Numbered from the stretch's first letter, positions 1 to 11,885 are shown. The stretch is 64,000 bases of DNA from Gorsachius magnificus (GCA_034008185.1 CM067086.1:32013007-32077006), one strand, 5' to 3'. Translations and numbers: made by a program. The notes: generated from the sequence alone by a model not told the origin.

Positions 1-3000
1 ATCCCTGTTATGTCGGTCTCCTCTTATCCCACTGCGGAGTGATATACGCCTCCTGTATTTTTGTTATTCCTTCAATTCCAGATATGATTACAGTTGAATT
101 TGCACTAAAGAAACATTTGTTAAAAGATAAGGGCGGGCATGCAGGGTGCAGAGAGGAGCTCGAATCTGACAGGTTTGCAAGCAGAGCTGGAAACGAAAGC
201 ATTCATTGCGCCTGAGCTGTGCTGCAAATCAAAGGAGCAGCATCTGCTGCGCAAGCTTCAGTCTCTCCTCCTTTTCCAAGGATGCCAAATCTGCTGCACA
301 GGGGATGGCCTGAGCCCATCCGATATTGGGCTAATTAGGAAATTGTGAGTGGCAGGCAGAAGTCCCCAGCTCCCCAAATATCAGCTTAGGGTGTTTACAG
401 AAAACTCCTTGGAGCGGTTTGGACGTTTTCTTTTGTTATTTCTTCAGGTCCAGGAGGACTGGAAATAAGTTGAGCACAGCCTCCTTCCCAGGAATTTCAT
501 TGCTTTAACTTAGTAGCTGCCTAATTTGATCAGAACCCCAGGAACCAAATAATTTCTATTAAAATAACATAACTTTCCTCCCTCTGTTGTGATCCAGCCT
601 GATTGCTTTTGGCAGCTGTTATTGGAGAGCTTGGTCACCAGCTATAGAAAGTTGCTTTACAGTCAATAAAGAAAAGCCTGCTCTCTGGCTATGAGGGGAA
701 GGGGGGGGGAGCCTGGGGTGCCCCTCTTCCCCCCAGGGTGCCCTCTCTGCTCGGCCCCCGCTCATGCTTCCAGCCAGTGGCTGGCCGGCAGAGCCCCGCT
801 CACCGCAGAGGCACGTGACGGAGTGTCACTCAGTGGCAATCATGGCTAATCAGCGGGGAGAGAAGTGACGTCCTCGTTTAGTCCGTGTCATGTTAGATTT
901 AGATTACACAGACATGCCGGAATCTTTGTAAAAAAACCCTGCATTATTGAACATTTCAGTGGAATCTGTCGGTCCCGCTCCTCATCCCCTCCCTCCCGGA
1001 GCAGCCCACACAGCTTTGCCCCTTTCCGTGGGGCTGCCTCCTTGGGACTGCTGGGCACCCTGGCTCTTTCCCCCCAGCCCTGGGGCGTTTGCCATCCCGC
1101 AGCACCTCTTTGGCAGCCCCCCTGGGGGGTCAGCAGCAGCACGGCCCCCACTCCCTGTGGTGGCCCCATGTCTCTGCAGAAGCCCTGAGGTGCCCCGATG
1201 GATGAGCCCAAGTGGAAACTCCTCTCTTGCCCCAGCAGCACTTTCCAAGGTATAAATGGGAGATCCTGGCTCTGCCCGCCCCTACCTTGCAGAGCCCTCC
1301 CCGAGAAGACAGGGCTGTGAATTTTACACAAGGCAAAGTAACCGGGCTGGGAAGAGCCTTTGGCACGGGTTCAGCTCAGCATTTGTTTCCTCAGAACGGG
1401 CTCTCTGAGCCAGACTTGCAAGGCTGTGCAAAGCTTTTGAAAGCCTTGCTTGGCCAAGTGTCCTGTGCTGGCTGTTGGGGCTGCAGAGGACCGCAGTGGT
1501 ATGGGGTGGCTGTGGGGTGACTTGAGAGTCAAAGATGGGTTTGTTTGGGTTTTTTTTAACTTCTCTGATGCATAACCTTTTGTTTTGGCACTGGCAATGA
1601 TCTCTCTCTCCATATACTCTTTACACAGGGAAATACTCGATACTGAAGTGCATAGCTACTGCAGTTGTCCCTGCCACTGCCAGCAGTGGGCGAGCTGCTC
1701 CGGTGGTTTTCCCAGCCTTTGCAAAAGTCACTGGAAGCCTGAGCAGAGCCTTTGCTTGCAAGTTCTTGTGCTCGGGAGGTCCAGATCTGTAGAGGGATGA
1801 GGAATTGTCTAAACGGTAGATCTTACCTAACCTCATTTAAAGACCCTTTCTCTACCCTCATTGCTACATACTCACTCAGATGAAAGAAAATATTTCTGAA
1901 TGTGCTTCTTTATTTATGCATTGAAACTCCCGGGTCTGCTTCGCAGTGGGAGAGGCTGGGGAGCGGAGACACCAGTTGAGTGGCCTGTCGGGGACGGTCG
2001 CGTCAGCCGCCGTCCCAGGGCAGAGCCAGCAGTGGAATGCTGCACAGTTCCCAGGCCCGTGCTTTGGCCTCCCTCTCATGAATGCGCAGCATTGCCCAGT
2101 GAGCGGTAAGGACGCTGGGGCATGTATATGGGATGTATCATGCCTCAAAAATAGCTTTCAGGGCTAAGTAAGTAAATTCCTCCCTGTTTTAGAAAGCAGC
2201 CCAGGCTGCTGGTGCTCGCGCGCGTGCCTGCGTTTCAGCAAAGGGCATCTCCATATGCTAACCTCAAAAGCCAGAGTGTCTTTTAGCCAGCAGTCTTCCC
2301 CAGTTGTGACTGACGGCTTGACAGCGCTCCGGAGAGAGGAACTCACTCAGGCTTGCTGTTTACTTTGTTTAGCCAGGGTTATATTTTATTGAGCCGCAAC
2401 AACAAAAAAAAAAAAAGTCCCATTTTAATTGTTATTTTAATTTCTTCCTAGCAGCGCAGTCCCCAGAAGGGGTGACCTTCATGCAGAGAGATGCCCGCTC
2501 TAGAAATGGATGGAGATGAGATAGCTCGAGGGGTGTGAAATGGCCTTCATAGCAATCTTTCATGAATACATTGCTGGTTTTAATCCAATTTATTCAGCGA
2601 GTGACAGGGAATACAAACTGGTCCGTGGCTGTTTGGTAGTCTTACAGCATTGCCTGGGTGATGGGTACCTACCACTCTAACAGTGCTACAGGGCCTTCAG
2701 CGCAGAAGGTGTCACCGCCAGATTACCCCGTGGAAATGGGCTTTATCTGACTTTGGTTTGTGATATGTCCAGAGGGCCACAGGCAACGGCCATGTCCCAT
2801 TTGGTCCCCCCTGCTCTGAAGGAGGTTGAGCTAGCAAGCACTCATGGAGTACCTGCCTTCCAGGAGCAGTGCATGATGTGGTGCTCGGTGCTCCCCTTTC
2901 CCCTGGAAGAAATCAGAGGAGAAAGGGATCTGCTTATGGTGTCCTGAGCCCAAGAATCTGCCTATCATGCATAGGTCGGAAAGCACTTTGCAAATAGCTG

Positions 3001-5027
3001 CAGGCCAAGTGCCAGGATGGCCCTGCAAGTTGTTCTCACGCTGGTGGGGCTGCAGAGCACGGCACTGGCAGGACCATAAGTAGGAGCTGCTGGCCCCCCT
3101 CCTCAGTCCTAGCTTTAAGGGTCTGAACTGACCCTGAATGAGGCAAAATAAGTGAGAACATGGAGCAGTTTAGCCAAAAACCTCTCCTCGCTTCCTGCAA
3201 GTGTCGGGGCCCAGCGCCTGGCAGGTGTCAGCTGTGGCCATTGCTACAGCCTGGGCAAAAGCAGACTTCAGTCTCATTCCTCCCACCTAGCCTTTGATCT
3301 TAGCAGACCTGTTTCTCTCCCCTGCTTGTAGCATCTTCTCTCTAAGCTGTGGGCTCCCCAGCACGCGGAGCAGAGCACTTTGGTGCAGCACCCACCCCAG
3401 CAGCCCCGGCTTGCCTAGCCTTAGCGGCCCGTGCACGCTCCTGTAGCCCAGATAGGTTGCTAGCACTCAATGGTAGCACACACCTGTGTGCCAGAGCAGG
3501 CAGGGTTTAGGGGACTCTTCTCTTCCCACCTTCTTCTTCCCAGGGAGGAGGTGGAGGCAGCCCAGGAGGTCCTGGCAAGCTCCTGTTCTTGCCGGGCATA
3601 GCCAGACCTTATCAGGCTTAATTGGGGTTGACAGGAGGGAGTCCAGGGTGCAATCCACATTGAAAAGTAGGTACTGATGCTGATACAAACAGAAATTGGG
3701 CTAGTTAATAATTAAGCTGCAGCTTGGCAGCGTTCACCTTGACAGACTTGACCTTCCAAATTAAAAGTCTGTCTCTCCCCCCTGCCCACTGTGCTTTATT
3801 TATCACAGCCCTTGATAGCCGTCTTTGCAGGCTAATGCACTGGGGGAGCGCTCTAAGACTCCCATCCCTACACCCGGTCCCTCAGGAGATGGGGGCCTGT
3901 GGCTACCGTAGTCGGCATGGGAGCATGCCCCACACTTGCTGCAGAGACAGGGGCCTCCTGTGGCTCTGAAGGCAGCTGGTCCGCCCTGCCGCTGGCTGAT
4001 GTGCTTCCCCGACCAGCGGGAGCGTCGGGAGTGTGCTCTGCTGCGGGGCTGTTGCAAGAGTTTATTCCCTCTCAGCTGTTGGATCTGTACACACGGGACC
4101 CAGCTCGGTCCTCAGCATCCCATGGGAACAGATAAAGCCAGCAGGCCTGGAGCACGTTCAGGTTGGGGGTCTGGTGTTTTGCAGAGGTTGGCACTTATTA
4201 GTGCTACAGGGTGACCAGGTGTGCTAAACGGTAGGTGGGGAGAAGTGGTGGATTCATGTAGGTGCTTTGCATTGGTCTTTGGAGGTGCTTAACTCTCCCC
4301 TTAAGCTTGTCCTTCCTACCACAAACGGCACTGCTCTAACTTCAGAGGACAAGCATCAGCCTGGTATGTGGCACCTATCATTCCTTTGCACAAGTGCATT
4401 GAGCAAGATCCAGCACAATATTGGCATGTGACTTAAATTGGGTTTGTCTCCTACATTAGGATAGAGGCTCAGGGAGAATACAATGGCAGGTTCCGTGTTT
4501 TCAGGTGCACCTTTGAAGTTTGTTAGGTTTCTGTGCTTTGCTTTCCTGTTGCACATTCACAGATGTGACTGCTTTTTAATGAGGCGTGAAGGAATTACCT
4601 CCTTTTCTTCATTATCTGCAAGCTTCCTCTATTAACATTTCTGTGAGGTACCCATTTGGAGATGCTGCCTGTGCCTGTTCTCCTGCCGCCGTTTGCTCGC
4701 CACTGACATGGAAAGGCTTAGCCAGGCAGTGGTGTTCAATCAGCTGCCCCCACAGGACATCTCTGACGTGCCTTCCTGGGCAACCGTGTTTCTTCTCTCT
4801 GTGCCCCAGTTCTGTGTACTCGCCGCAGAGGAGCTGCGTGGTGACAGCAGGGCCTCCATTATTCATGTCTCAGTGGACGTGCTGTCAGCAGGCTGCAGGT
4901 CTCCATCCCTGGCCAGCTTGTCCCTTCACTGCGAGTGGCCTACCTCAGGCTTGAAGATGCCTCTGGTGGCACTTCTTCCACTGACAAGGTGCCCTCTGAA
5001 ACAGCGCAAGTCACGCAGCACCTTCAC
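1..5027. other. SLC8A3 intron, first stretch: no gene or repeat recognised
   Basis: There is no exon-like reading frame here that I recognise, on either strand. I looked for the short alternative exons that precede the 8107 exon in other SLC8A genes and could not place them. The stretch near 680-960 is GC-rich and carries an E-box and a CRE-like site, listed separately. A short A-run lies at about 2403-2416. Confidence 0.6.
780..960. promoter_or_regulatory. possible intronic regulatory element (E-box plus CRE-like site)
   Basis: CACGTG lies at 812-817 and TGACGTC at 866-872. They sit at the edge of a GC-rich patch (about 680-840) that falls abruptly into A/T-rich sequence. The motifs are seen directly; enhancer function is inference. 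Confidence 0.3.
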
Positions 5028-5282
5028 ACAGAATCACAGAATGGCAGGGGTTGGAAGGGACCTTGGGAGATCATCTAGTCCAACCCTCCTGCTAAAGCAG
5101 TGTCACCTAGAGCAGGTCTCACAGGGCATCATCCAGGCGGGCTTTGAATATCTCCAGAGAAGGAGACTCCACAACCCCCCTGGGCAGCCTGTTCCAGTGC
5201 TCTGTCACCCTCAAAGTAAAGAAGTTCTCCCACATATTCAACTGAAACCTCTTATGTTTCAGTTTGTGCCCATTGCTCCACG
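5028..5282 (-). mobile_element. CR1 LINE, 5'-truncated, 3' end at 5028
   Basis: The plus strand reads as the reverse complement of the avian CR1 3' end: a GAATCACAGAATGG start, GGTTGGAAGGGACCTTGGGA, ATCATCTAGTCCAACCCTCC, then CTGGGCAGCCTGTTCCAGTG and AGTAAAGAAGTTCTCCCACA. The similarity fades after the CCCATTGCTCC at about 5280. This is a typical short, 5'-truncated copy without coding capacity, lying in the SLC8A3 intron. Confidence 0.93.
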
Positions 5283-8106
5283 TTGGTGGAGTGCCCGGTC
5301 CCACGCTCACGCTGCATCCAGCCCACAGGTTTAGAGCAATCTGTCCGCTCCCGGTCATGGACGTGTCGCTTGATTTACACTGAGCTGCCTGGCAAGTGAT
5401 TGCCATGCTCATTAAATCCGTAGGTGATCCGCGAGTGGCTTGCAGGGATGATGAAGCCACCTGCCAGCAGCTGAAGGTCCTGCCTCTGGCCATGGTGACG
5501 GGGTTCCCACGCAGCCTGCCCAGTAGCCTCGGGCCTGGCGCCCAGTTGGAAGAGACGGAGCAGGTCTCCCTCCGCAGAGGCGGGGATCGGGTCTCAGGCT
5601 GTCCTGTCGGGCACAGGTACACAAACCAGCATGAGCAAGATGCCAGGTTCTGGGACGAAGCCGTGTTGGATACTGCTCCCTACGGGGAGGAGAAGGCGTT
5701 CTGAGCTGCCTGTGCTCATGGGACTGCCTGCAGCTCAGCCTTGCCCAGGTAGCTCATACCTGCTTGAGGCGCCCTGCTGTCTTACCATGCCAAAGCCTTT
5801 TGTCAAATCAATTAAAGCAGGGACTGAGGCTTTGTTGCATCGTTTCTCCTGGAGTTCTTAAGCTGAGGAAATTCTGCCCGATATTCCCCATTTTCAAGGC
5901 AGCTCTTCTGATTCCAGACGTTTGCTTTTTGCGCTATGCAACTGCAGCCAGTGGGCGAGAGCCCAAGGGGCTCTGCCGCCAGCTGCGACCGCAGCTTTTC
6001 TGCTGCAGTTACTTCTCAGCGAAGGTTGCAGTGAGCCAGACTGTCCCCGAGTCCGGGCCTGGCAGTCCTGCTGGGGTGGCTGCTGTGCTTTTGCTCAGCT
6101 CAGTGCCATCAGCACGCGCTTGGCTCACCTGCCAAGCTGGGCCTTGCAGAGCTGAGGGTGCCTCCTCCCCGGAGCTTCAGGTTATGGGGGAGCTCGGACA
6201 GAAGCAAGCCAAGTACGTGATACAGCAACTGGTGTGTAAGCACTTCCATGTTCAACAATGGGTACAGCTTGTCATCTTCGTACCCTTCCAGGTAGAGGCA
6301 GAGACTGGACTTTCTCGATCTCTGTCTTGGAAAAAGAGATGCAGGTTTCATCTGACTCCCTGCTCAAGGGACTATAAGTAACTTGAATCTTGGTCTTGAT
6401 GATCATCAGTTTATGGCTGCAAGTGTAGCATGAGGTGGAACATTTTGTCCAAGTTCCCCCCTGTTTCTGCACTTCTCCAGCTCAGCTGCCTCCTCCCCTC
6501 TGCGCTTGCTCGGCCTTTGCCTGCCGCTGCCCCCTTGCTCCCCTGGCAGCCCGCATTGCCCAGCTGGATTGCCTGCCACCTTCTCCAGGTGCTGCGCTCC
6601 CCTGTCTCCGGATTTGTAAACTTTTGGGGGATTTCTAAATCCAGAGTACGCTGTCTTGGAGCGAGGCAGCGATGGTTTGGATGTACGTCATTGATTTCAA
6701 ATGATGGATGTAGCTGCTTCTGTGATGGGTTATAATAATGTCACCTGCCACAGGAATTATTATGTATTTTATAAACTCTGAAGGACTTGCAACGTTTACA
6801 AGTCTTGGCAATCAATCCAGCCAGGTTGGTGAAGAGAAGGCAGAGTTTATAACTAGATTTCACTGGGACTTCTTAATGTCTGTGTGACTTTTGGTGCAGA
6901 GTAGAAGATCTGCTGGAGCCCACATGGGATTAATCGCATCTGAGGCATTACCTGGGGTGTTTGCAAACTCTGCAGGAAACCTTGGGTAACACCTGGCCCG
7001 CCGCTCGGCCAGAACAAGGTGCTCTGCATCTGCGGTGCTCCCCCAGGTTCTGCAGAGCTGCCAGGCTCAGCTGGGCCCTGTGCTGCGGTGGCTGCGCCCT
7101 GGCTGGGCAGGCACCGGAAAGCTGGGGCAGACCCAGCTTCTCTCCTGAGAGGTCAAGGCTTTCCAGAGAGCCTGCCGGCACATGCCTGAGCATGGGCATT
7201 GGGTGGCAGAGAAGATCTGGGTCAGGGCTGGGGACACTGCCAGGGCACCCTTCCTCCTGGTTGGGGTGCTCCTTTCTGTCCGGGCAACCAGAACCTCCCT
7301 GGGCACCTCGCCGGGTTTGCTGGGGCATCAGCTAGGTGACCCCAACACAGAGTCGTCTCAGCATGCTGCACCTCCTGGGCAGTCCGACGGGGCACCCCTC
7401 TTGCCCCACAGTGGCATCTGCTGGCCCGGGCTCCTGGTTTAGATTCCTCCAGCTGAAACTAAACACCCAGTAACAGGAAAGCAAAATACCCACTTTGGCT
7501 CCTGTCTGACTTCTTTCTGTTCATTTTTCCAAACGCTAGGAATGTGTACGCGTGTGCGTGCGTGGTTGTAACCGTGCATGTGTGTCTGTCGGAGGGTTAG
7601 ATCAAGTACTGCGTGACACAGAGTGACAACAGTGATTTTTCTAATCAAAGGGGAATAAAAAGATCCTGTCTCTTGATCGTTCAAACGGGGAAACATGCCA
7701 GGGCATTAAAGCTGTCTTAAAGGACACCTGTGCCAAATGGCAGAATGGATCCATACCTCGGTCTCCCCAAAGATGTGGCTGCTGCAGGGATGATGGGAGG
7801 GCGGATGTCATCCAAGAGCGCCAGTGCGGGCTGAAGAAACATTTTGGATTTTTTGTTTTGGGTTTTTTTTTTTCAGTAAATTAAAACCATGTGGTGTATG
7901 TTGTTGGTGACTAACAGATATTCAGAAATCTTGGTCCTTTGTTTCTGTGGTGCAACACCCCACCACTGCCTCCACCTCACTGCCTGAGCTCAGCAGGCTG
8001 TGCAGGGCTGCAGAAGCCCATGCTCAGGCCCTGCAGACAAGCCCCCACTGTGCCCCCGTGTTCCAGGGCTGCTGCCTACAGCTTGGTGTTGACCTTGCTT
8101 CCACAG
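5283..8106. other. SLC8A3 intron, stretch before the first recognised exon
   Basis: No gene is recognised. A GT-rich patch lies at about 7542-7590 and a T-run at about 7863-7873. The final bases (about 8060-8106) form the acceptor of the 8107 exon, ending CTTGCTTCCACAG. Confidence 0.6.
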
Positions 8107-8231
8107 AGGTGGCTGAGAGGAAGCTGACGGTTGAAGAGGAGGAAGCCAAGAGGATTGCAGAGATGGGCAAACCAATACTTGGAGAGCATCCCAAACTAGA
8201 AGTCATCATCGAGGAGTCCTATGAGTTCAAG
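8107..8231 (+). CDS. SLC8A3: SLC8A3 exon: end of the large cytosolic loop
   Basis: This 125-nt exon begins with two bases of a split codon and then gives 41 codons starting VAERKLTVEEEEAKRIAEMG and ending ESYEFK. It follows the acceptor CTTCCACAG and ends AAG before GTCAGT, phase 0. In NCX proteins this segment closes the large intracellular loop, just after the second calcium-binding domain (CBD2). The glutamate-rich stretch and the motif GEHPKLEVIIEESYEFK are shared by NCX1-3; KLTVEEEEAK favours NCX3. The preceding exon should supply a G to complete a Glu codon (GAG). It belongs to the alternatively spliced neighbourhood of the gene, but the alternative exons themselves were not found. Confidence 0.95.
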
Positions 8232-8777
8232 GTCAGTAGTTGTTCCAGGTGTCCTCCAGGAGGGGAAGGCTGTGTGACAATGAGAGCAGCCATGGAAAGC
8301 AGAACTGAGGAGGCTGGGGGTGGCTGCCTGTGCAGGGAAAGGGCTGCTGGAAGATGAAAAGGAGTATGCAATGCAATAAAGTATGGGGGAAGCCTACAAG
8401 AAGCACCAGGGGACGTCGCTGCTGGTAGGCAGAGGTGAAGGGAGGAAGACAAGGGAGCCCTGCTGGAAGCAGAAGAAGCCAGGTGCAAGAGAGGGCAGGA
8501 GCAAAGCTCTCTCTGGTGAGGCAGGGGCAAGGGCAGAAAGAGCCTTTTCTGGAGTACGGGGTGGCAAAACAGCAGGCTCTGGTGAGTTTTGGGTCAGCCT
8601 GTCCAGGGAGAAGGTGGGCCCAGCTCAGTTCCAGTCATGGCCTCATCTGACTGGTAGGAGAGTGCTTGTGGCACCTCACCAGTTTGGGAAGGGTCTGTGA
8701 GCCCACAGTGCTCTGCAAGATCAGTCTTACCTGCCAGCAGCCAGTTTAATAGCTGTGCATTTTTATTCCCACAACAG
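8232..8777 (+). other. SLC8A3 intron
   Basis: This is a 546-nt intron with donor GTCAGT and acceptor TTTTATTCCCACAACAG. Nothing else is recognised in it. Confidence 0.9.
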
Positions 8778-8877
8778 AGCACCGTGGACAAGCTGATTAA
8801 GAAGACAAACCTGGCTTTGGTTGTAGGGACACATTCCTGGAGGGACCAGTTCATGGAGGCCATTACCGTCAGTGCAG
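8778..8877 (+). CDS. SLC8A3: SLC8A3 exon: loop-to-membrane linker
   Basis: This 100-nt exon lies in phase 0 with the previous one. It encodes 33 residues from STVDKLIKKTNLALVVGTHS to EAITVSA, plus the first base (G) of the next codon, then donor GTGAGG. The segment is the highly conserved end of the cytosolic loop in all vertebrate NCX proteins, leading into the second transmembrane cluster. The sequence HSWRDQFMEAITVSA differs only slightly from the mammalian proteins as I remember them. No frameshift or stop is present. Confidence 0.96.
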
Positions 8878-10172
8878 GTGAGGGGGACACCAGAAAACCC
8901 ACACCAGCACCCCCAGGGTTCATGCAGCCTAGGATGAGATGTCTGGGCTCAGGAGACAGCGTCTGCTGGTGGTGGTCATTGGCAAAGCCAGTCTAAAGAG
9001 CTCCTCAGCTCCAAATATACTAAGCTTTTGCAGATGCATTGGCTGGGAGCCCAGGAGCTCCATCTTTTAGTGCAGAGCCATCCAGGATGCCAGTTTTCCA
9101 AGACTTTACTTCTGGCAGTGCTCCTGCTGCTTCAGTGTTCTGATGAGGAGCATACAGGCAGCAAAACCCCATCCTGGCCGGGCTGCTGGCTCCTGGTGTG
9201 CCCAGCGCCATCCTGTTCAGGTAGCTCCTGCTGCTGGGAGATGTCTTGTCTACCACGGCCTGTAGAGTCTCTGAGAGCAGGGAGAGTTACCACACATGGA
9301 CAGGAGATGTTGCCCCATCAGATGTTGCCCCATCAGATGTTGCACGAGGCAGCAGCTGGTGGCGGGAAGGGCCCAATCCAGCTGTTGCTCAGGGAGCCTG
9401 AGGGAGCTCAGTGCTTCCAGAGCCAGGCAGCAGCAGAGCAGACATTTTAGGTGTGCCCATGCCATTAATGACACTTGGGCACCTTTCTGAACCTTTCCTT
9501 GAGGGTTTGGCATCTTTCCCGAAGGGCTCTTTTCCACCCAACTGTAGTGCGGGAAGCAGGCAGCTGAGCAGGAGCCATCACCGGTGCCCCCAAGGGCTTC
9601 TGATGTGAAAGAAGAGACGTGGGGTATTCAGTTTTCTTCCTTCTAGGAATTCAGAGAAACTGCTTCTGTGGAAACAGTACTTCCATCCTCATAGCAAGCA
9701 GGCCTGCTTCTGTCCTCCTCCATCTCTCTCCTTCCCGTGCCGTCTTCTCTGTGCTCCCTACCTGCTTTCTCTTTCACCAGTTTATCTCCATACTCCATCT
9801 GTTTACCCCCCAAGTCATCACTTGCCTGTGTGACTCGGCAGTGATCTCCACAGGCTGACTACGTACTATGTGACTGTCAGTGGGCAGGAACAGGGATGGG
9901 GATGGGGCTGCCCCTCTGTGGGTATAACCCACTGCTTTGCCACTCCCCAGCCCTGCAGGCTCTGGGGTGTCATGGGAGGCACTGCTCTTGCCAAGCCTCA
10001 CCCATCACTGAGGGACCTGGTGTGCCCTAAGCCCACTGTCGTGGCCAGCAATGAGCCACCTTGTCCCAGGAGAGCATCCCTGCAGCCCTGGGGTGGGGGG
10101 CTGCAGCCCACCCCCGTAATCTTGACCTGCCCCATCATGACCACTGGACCTCTCCTTCCACGTTGTTTGCAG
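8878..10172 (+). other. SLC8A3 intron with a small tandem repeat
   Basis: This is a 1295-nt intron. A 15-bp unit, GATGTTGCCCCATCA, occurs twice at 9306-9335 with a partial third copy up to 9343. The acceptor is a tandem NAGNAG, TTTGCAGCAG. No other feature is recognised. Confidence 0.85.
9306..9343 (+). repeat. 15-bp tandem repeat, about 2.5 copies
   Basis: Two perfect copies of GATGTTGCCCCATCA (9306-9320, 9321-9335) are followed by GATGTTGC. It is purely intronic. Confidence 0.9.
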
Positions 10173-10448
10173 CAGGTGATGAGGATGAGGATGAGTCCGG
10201 TGAGGAGCGCCTGCCGTCCTGCTTTGACTACGTGATGCACTTCCTGACCGTCTTCTGGAAGGTGCTGTTTGCCTGCGTGCCCCCCACCGAGTACTGCAAT
10301 GGCTGGGCCTGCTTCGTTGTCTCCATCCTCATCATTGGCATGCTCACGGCCGTCATCGGCGACCTTGCCTCCCACTTCGGCTGCACCATCGGCCTCAAGG
10401 ACTCAGTGACCGCTGTCATCTTTGTTGCCTTCGGCACTTCTGTACCAG
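10173..10448 (+). CDS. SLC8A3: SLC8A3 exon: membrane segments and first half of the alpha-2 repeat
   Basis: This exon is 276 nt with the upstream AG, or 273 nt (from 10176) with the downstream AG of a CAGCAG acceptor. The choice adds or removes one Ala in VSA(A)GDEDED. It encodes DEDEDESGEERLPSCFDYVM, then hydrophobic helices around FLTVFWKVLFACVP and WACFVVSILIIGMLTAVIGD. Next comes the start of the alpha-2 repeat, DLASHFGCTIGLKDSVTAVI, reaching GTSVP, where the exon ends with one base (G) of the Asp codon before GTGGGG. The alpha repeats carry the Na+ and Ca2+ coordinating residues of the exchanger, and the GTS-P-D motif straddles this splice junction. Membrane segments are inferred from hydrophobicity and family knowledge. 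Confidence 0.96.
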
Positions 10449-10772
10449 GTGGGGTGGCCACGGGGAGGGGATGGGGTGGGAGGAAAGTCCTGTGGTGGCC
10501 CTCCTGCCCCAGGGGAGCAGCTCTGTCATGGGGATGGGGTTCAGGCTGGGAAGGGGCTCCACAGTGCCCTATCCCCAGGCAAGGTCTGCACCCCACTTGG
10601 TGGCAACATGGGGTCCCTGGACCCGGGAGGGGGGGTGTTCACCAGGAGAGCGCCATGTCCCAACCTGGCCAGTGCCCCACCTGAGCCTCCATTGTCCCCC
10701 AGACATGAAGGGTTGCCTATTTCTCCTGTTGGACCCCCAGTGATTTCTCCTTCCCTCCTCCCCAAACCCCAG
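10449..10772 (+). other. SLC8A3 last intron
   Basis: This 324-nt GC-rich intron has donor GTGGGG and a pyrimidine-rich acceptor ending CCCCAAACCCCAG. A frame open through it (10422-11321) is a shadow and does not match NCX. Confidence 0.92.
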
Positions 10773-11149
10773 ACACATTTGCCAGCAAAGCGGCGGCCAT
10801 CCAGGACGTGTACGCTGACGCCTCCATCAGCAACGTCACGGGCAGCAACGCCGTCAATGTCTTCCTGGGCATCGGGCTGGCGTGGTCAGTGGCGGCGATC
10901 TACTGGGCGTCGCAGGGGCAGGAGTTCCAGGTGTCGGCGGGCACCCTGGCCTTCTCCGTCACCCTCTTCACCATCTTCGCCTTCATCTGCATCAGCATCC
11001 TCCTCTACCGTCGGCGGCCCCACATCGGGGGGGAGCTGGGCGGCCCCCGGGGGTGCAAACTGGCCACGACATTGCTCTTCGTCAGCCTCTGGCTGCTGTA
11101 CATCCTCTTCGCCACCCTGGAGGCCTATTGCTACATCAAGGGGTTTTAG
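10773..11149 (+). CDS. SLC8A3: SLC8A3 last coding exon: alpha-2 repeat to C-terminus
   Basis: The exon starts AC, completing the Asp of GTSVPD. It encodes TFASKAAAIQDVYADASISN, then VTGSNAVNVFLGIGLAWSVA, a further hydrophobic helix in FSVTLFTIFAFICISILLY, the basic RRRPHIGGELGGPRG, and a final helix ending LEAYCYIKGF and TAG (11147-11149). That is 124 codons after the split one, the expected complete C-terminus for the family. The alpha-2 repeat continues here with the conserved NVTGSNAVN core. One oddity is that the residue before it is Ser (AGC at codon 10828-10830), where NCX proteins I know have Gly (ASIGNVTGSN). The exon is much more GC-rich than the flanking DNA, as is common for avian coding exons. 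Confidence 0.97.
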
Positions 11150-11885
11150 GTGGTGGAGGGATGGTGCCACCGGGGGGAGGGCCCCCCTCCTCCGTTACCT
11201 CACCGGACACCGGTCCTGTAAGCGCGGTTTCACCAGAGGGGACCGCTGTCCATCAGGGGCCGCCGCTGCCCAGACAGTCGGACGGCTGGGCGCCAAGAAG
11301 GGCAAAACTGTCACAGAGTGAAAAAAAAAAAAAAACAAACCCAAACAACACCCACCCAAAATGATGCAAAAGAAAAGAAAGCAGCAATTGCAAGTGTTGA
11401 AATAAAACAAAACAGAATAAACCCAGCCACTGACCCCATTCAATGAGATTAAGAAGTTTCAGCCATCTCCAAAGGCCACCTCTCCTGCAGGGGCTTCTCT
11501 GCTCTCCTCCTGAGCACCCCTCCGCTGTAAGGAGATGGTTTCTTATTTTTCGTGGTTGGGAATTGCAGAAGGCTGATCAGGAATTTGATTTTTTTTTCCC
11601 TTTTTTTTTCTTTCATTTGCTTTTTGCTTTTTGGTTGGGGGGGGGGACACGCTGCTTGGGTGTTTGTTTTTTTTTCTTTTTTACTATTAAAACAGAAAAA
11701 TGTTAAAAATCTACTCCAAAGCTTCAAGCTGCAGTCAGTGCTGGAATTGAACGTGTGTATTTTTTGAAGCCACAAAAGACTGTGACACGGTCAAAGAACT
11801 TTTTCACTGTTACTCGCTTCCTCCCTCACTGCCTTCCATTTCTTTCTTTTTTAAGAACATCACAAGACTGATATATTTTTAATAC

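Noticed and set aside
4693..5334. 213-codon plus-strand frame
   Set aside because: Its second half is the CR1 copy at 5028-5282 and the first half matches nothing known.
10422..11321. 299-codon plus-strand frame overlapping the SLC8A3 exons
   Set aside because: It reads the exons and the intron 10449-10772 in another frame, is rich in Pro/Ser/Arg and has no family resemblance. The NCX frame is clear.
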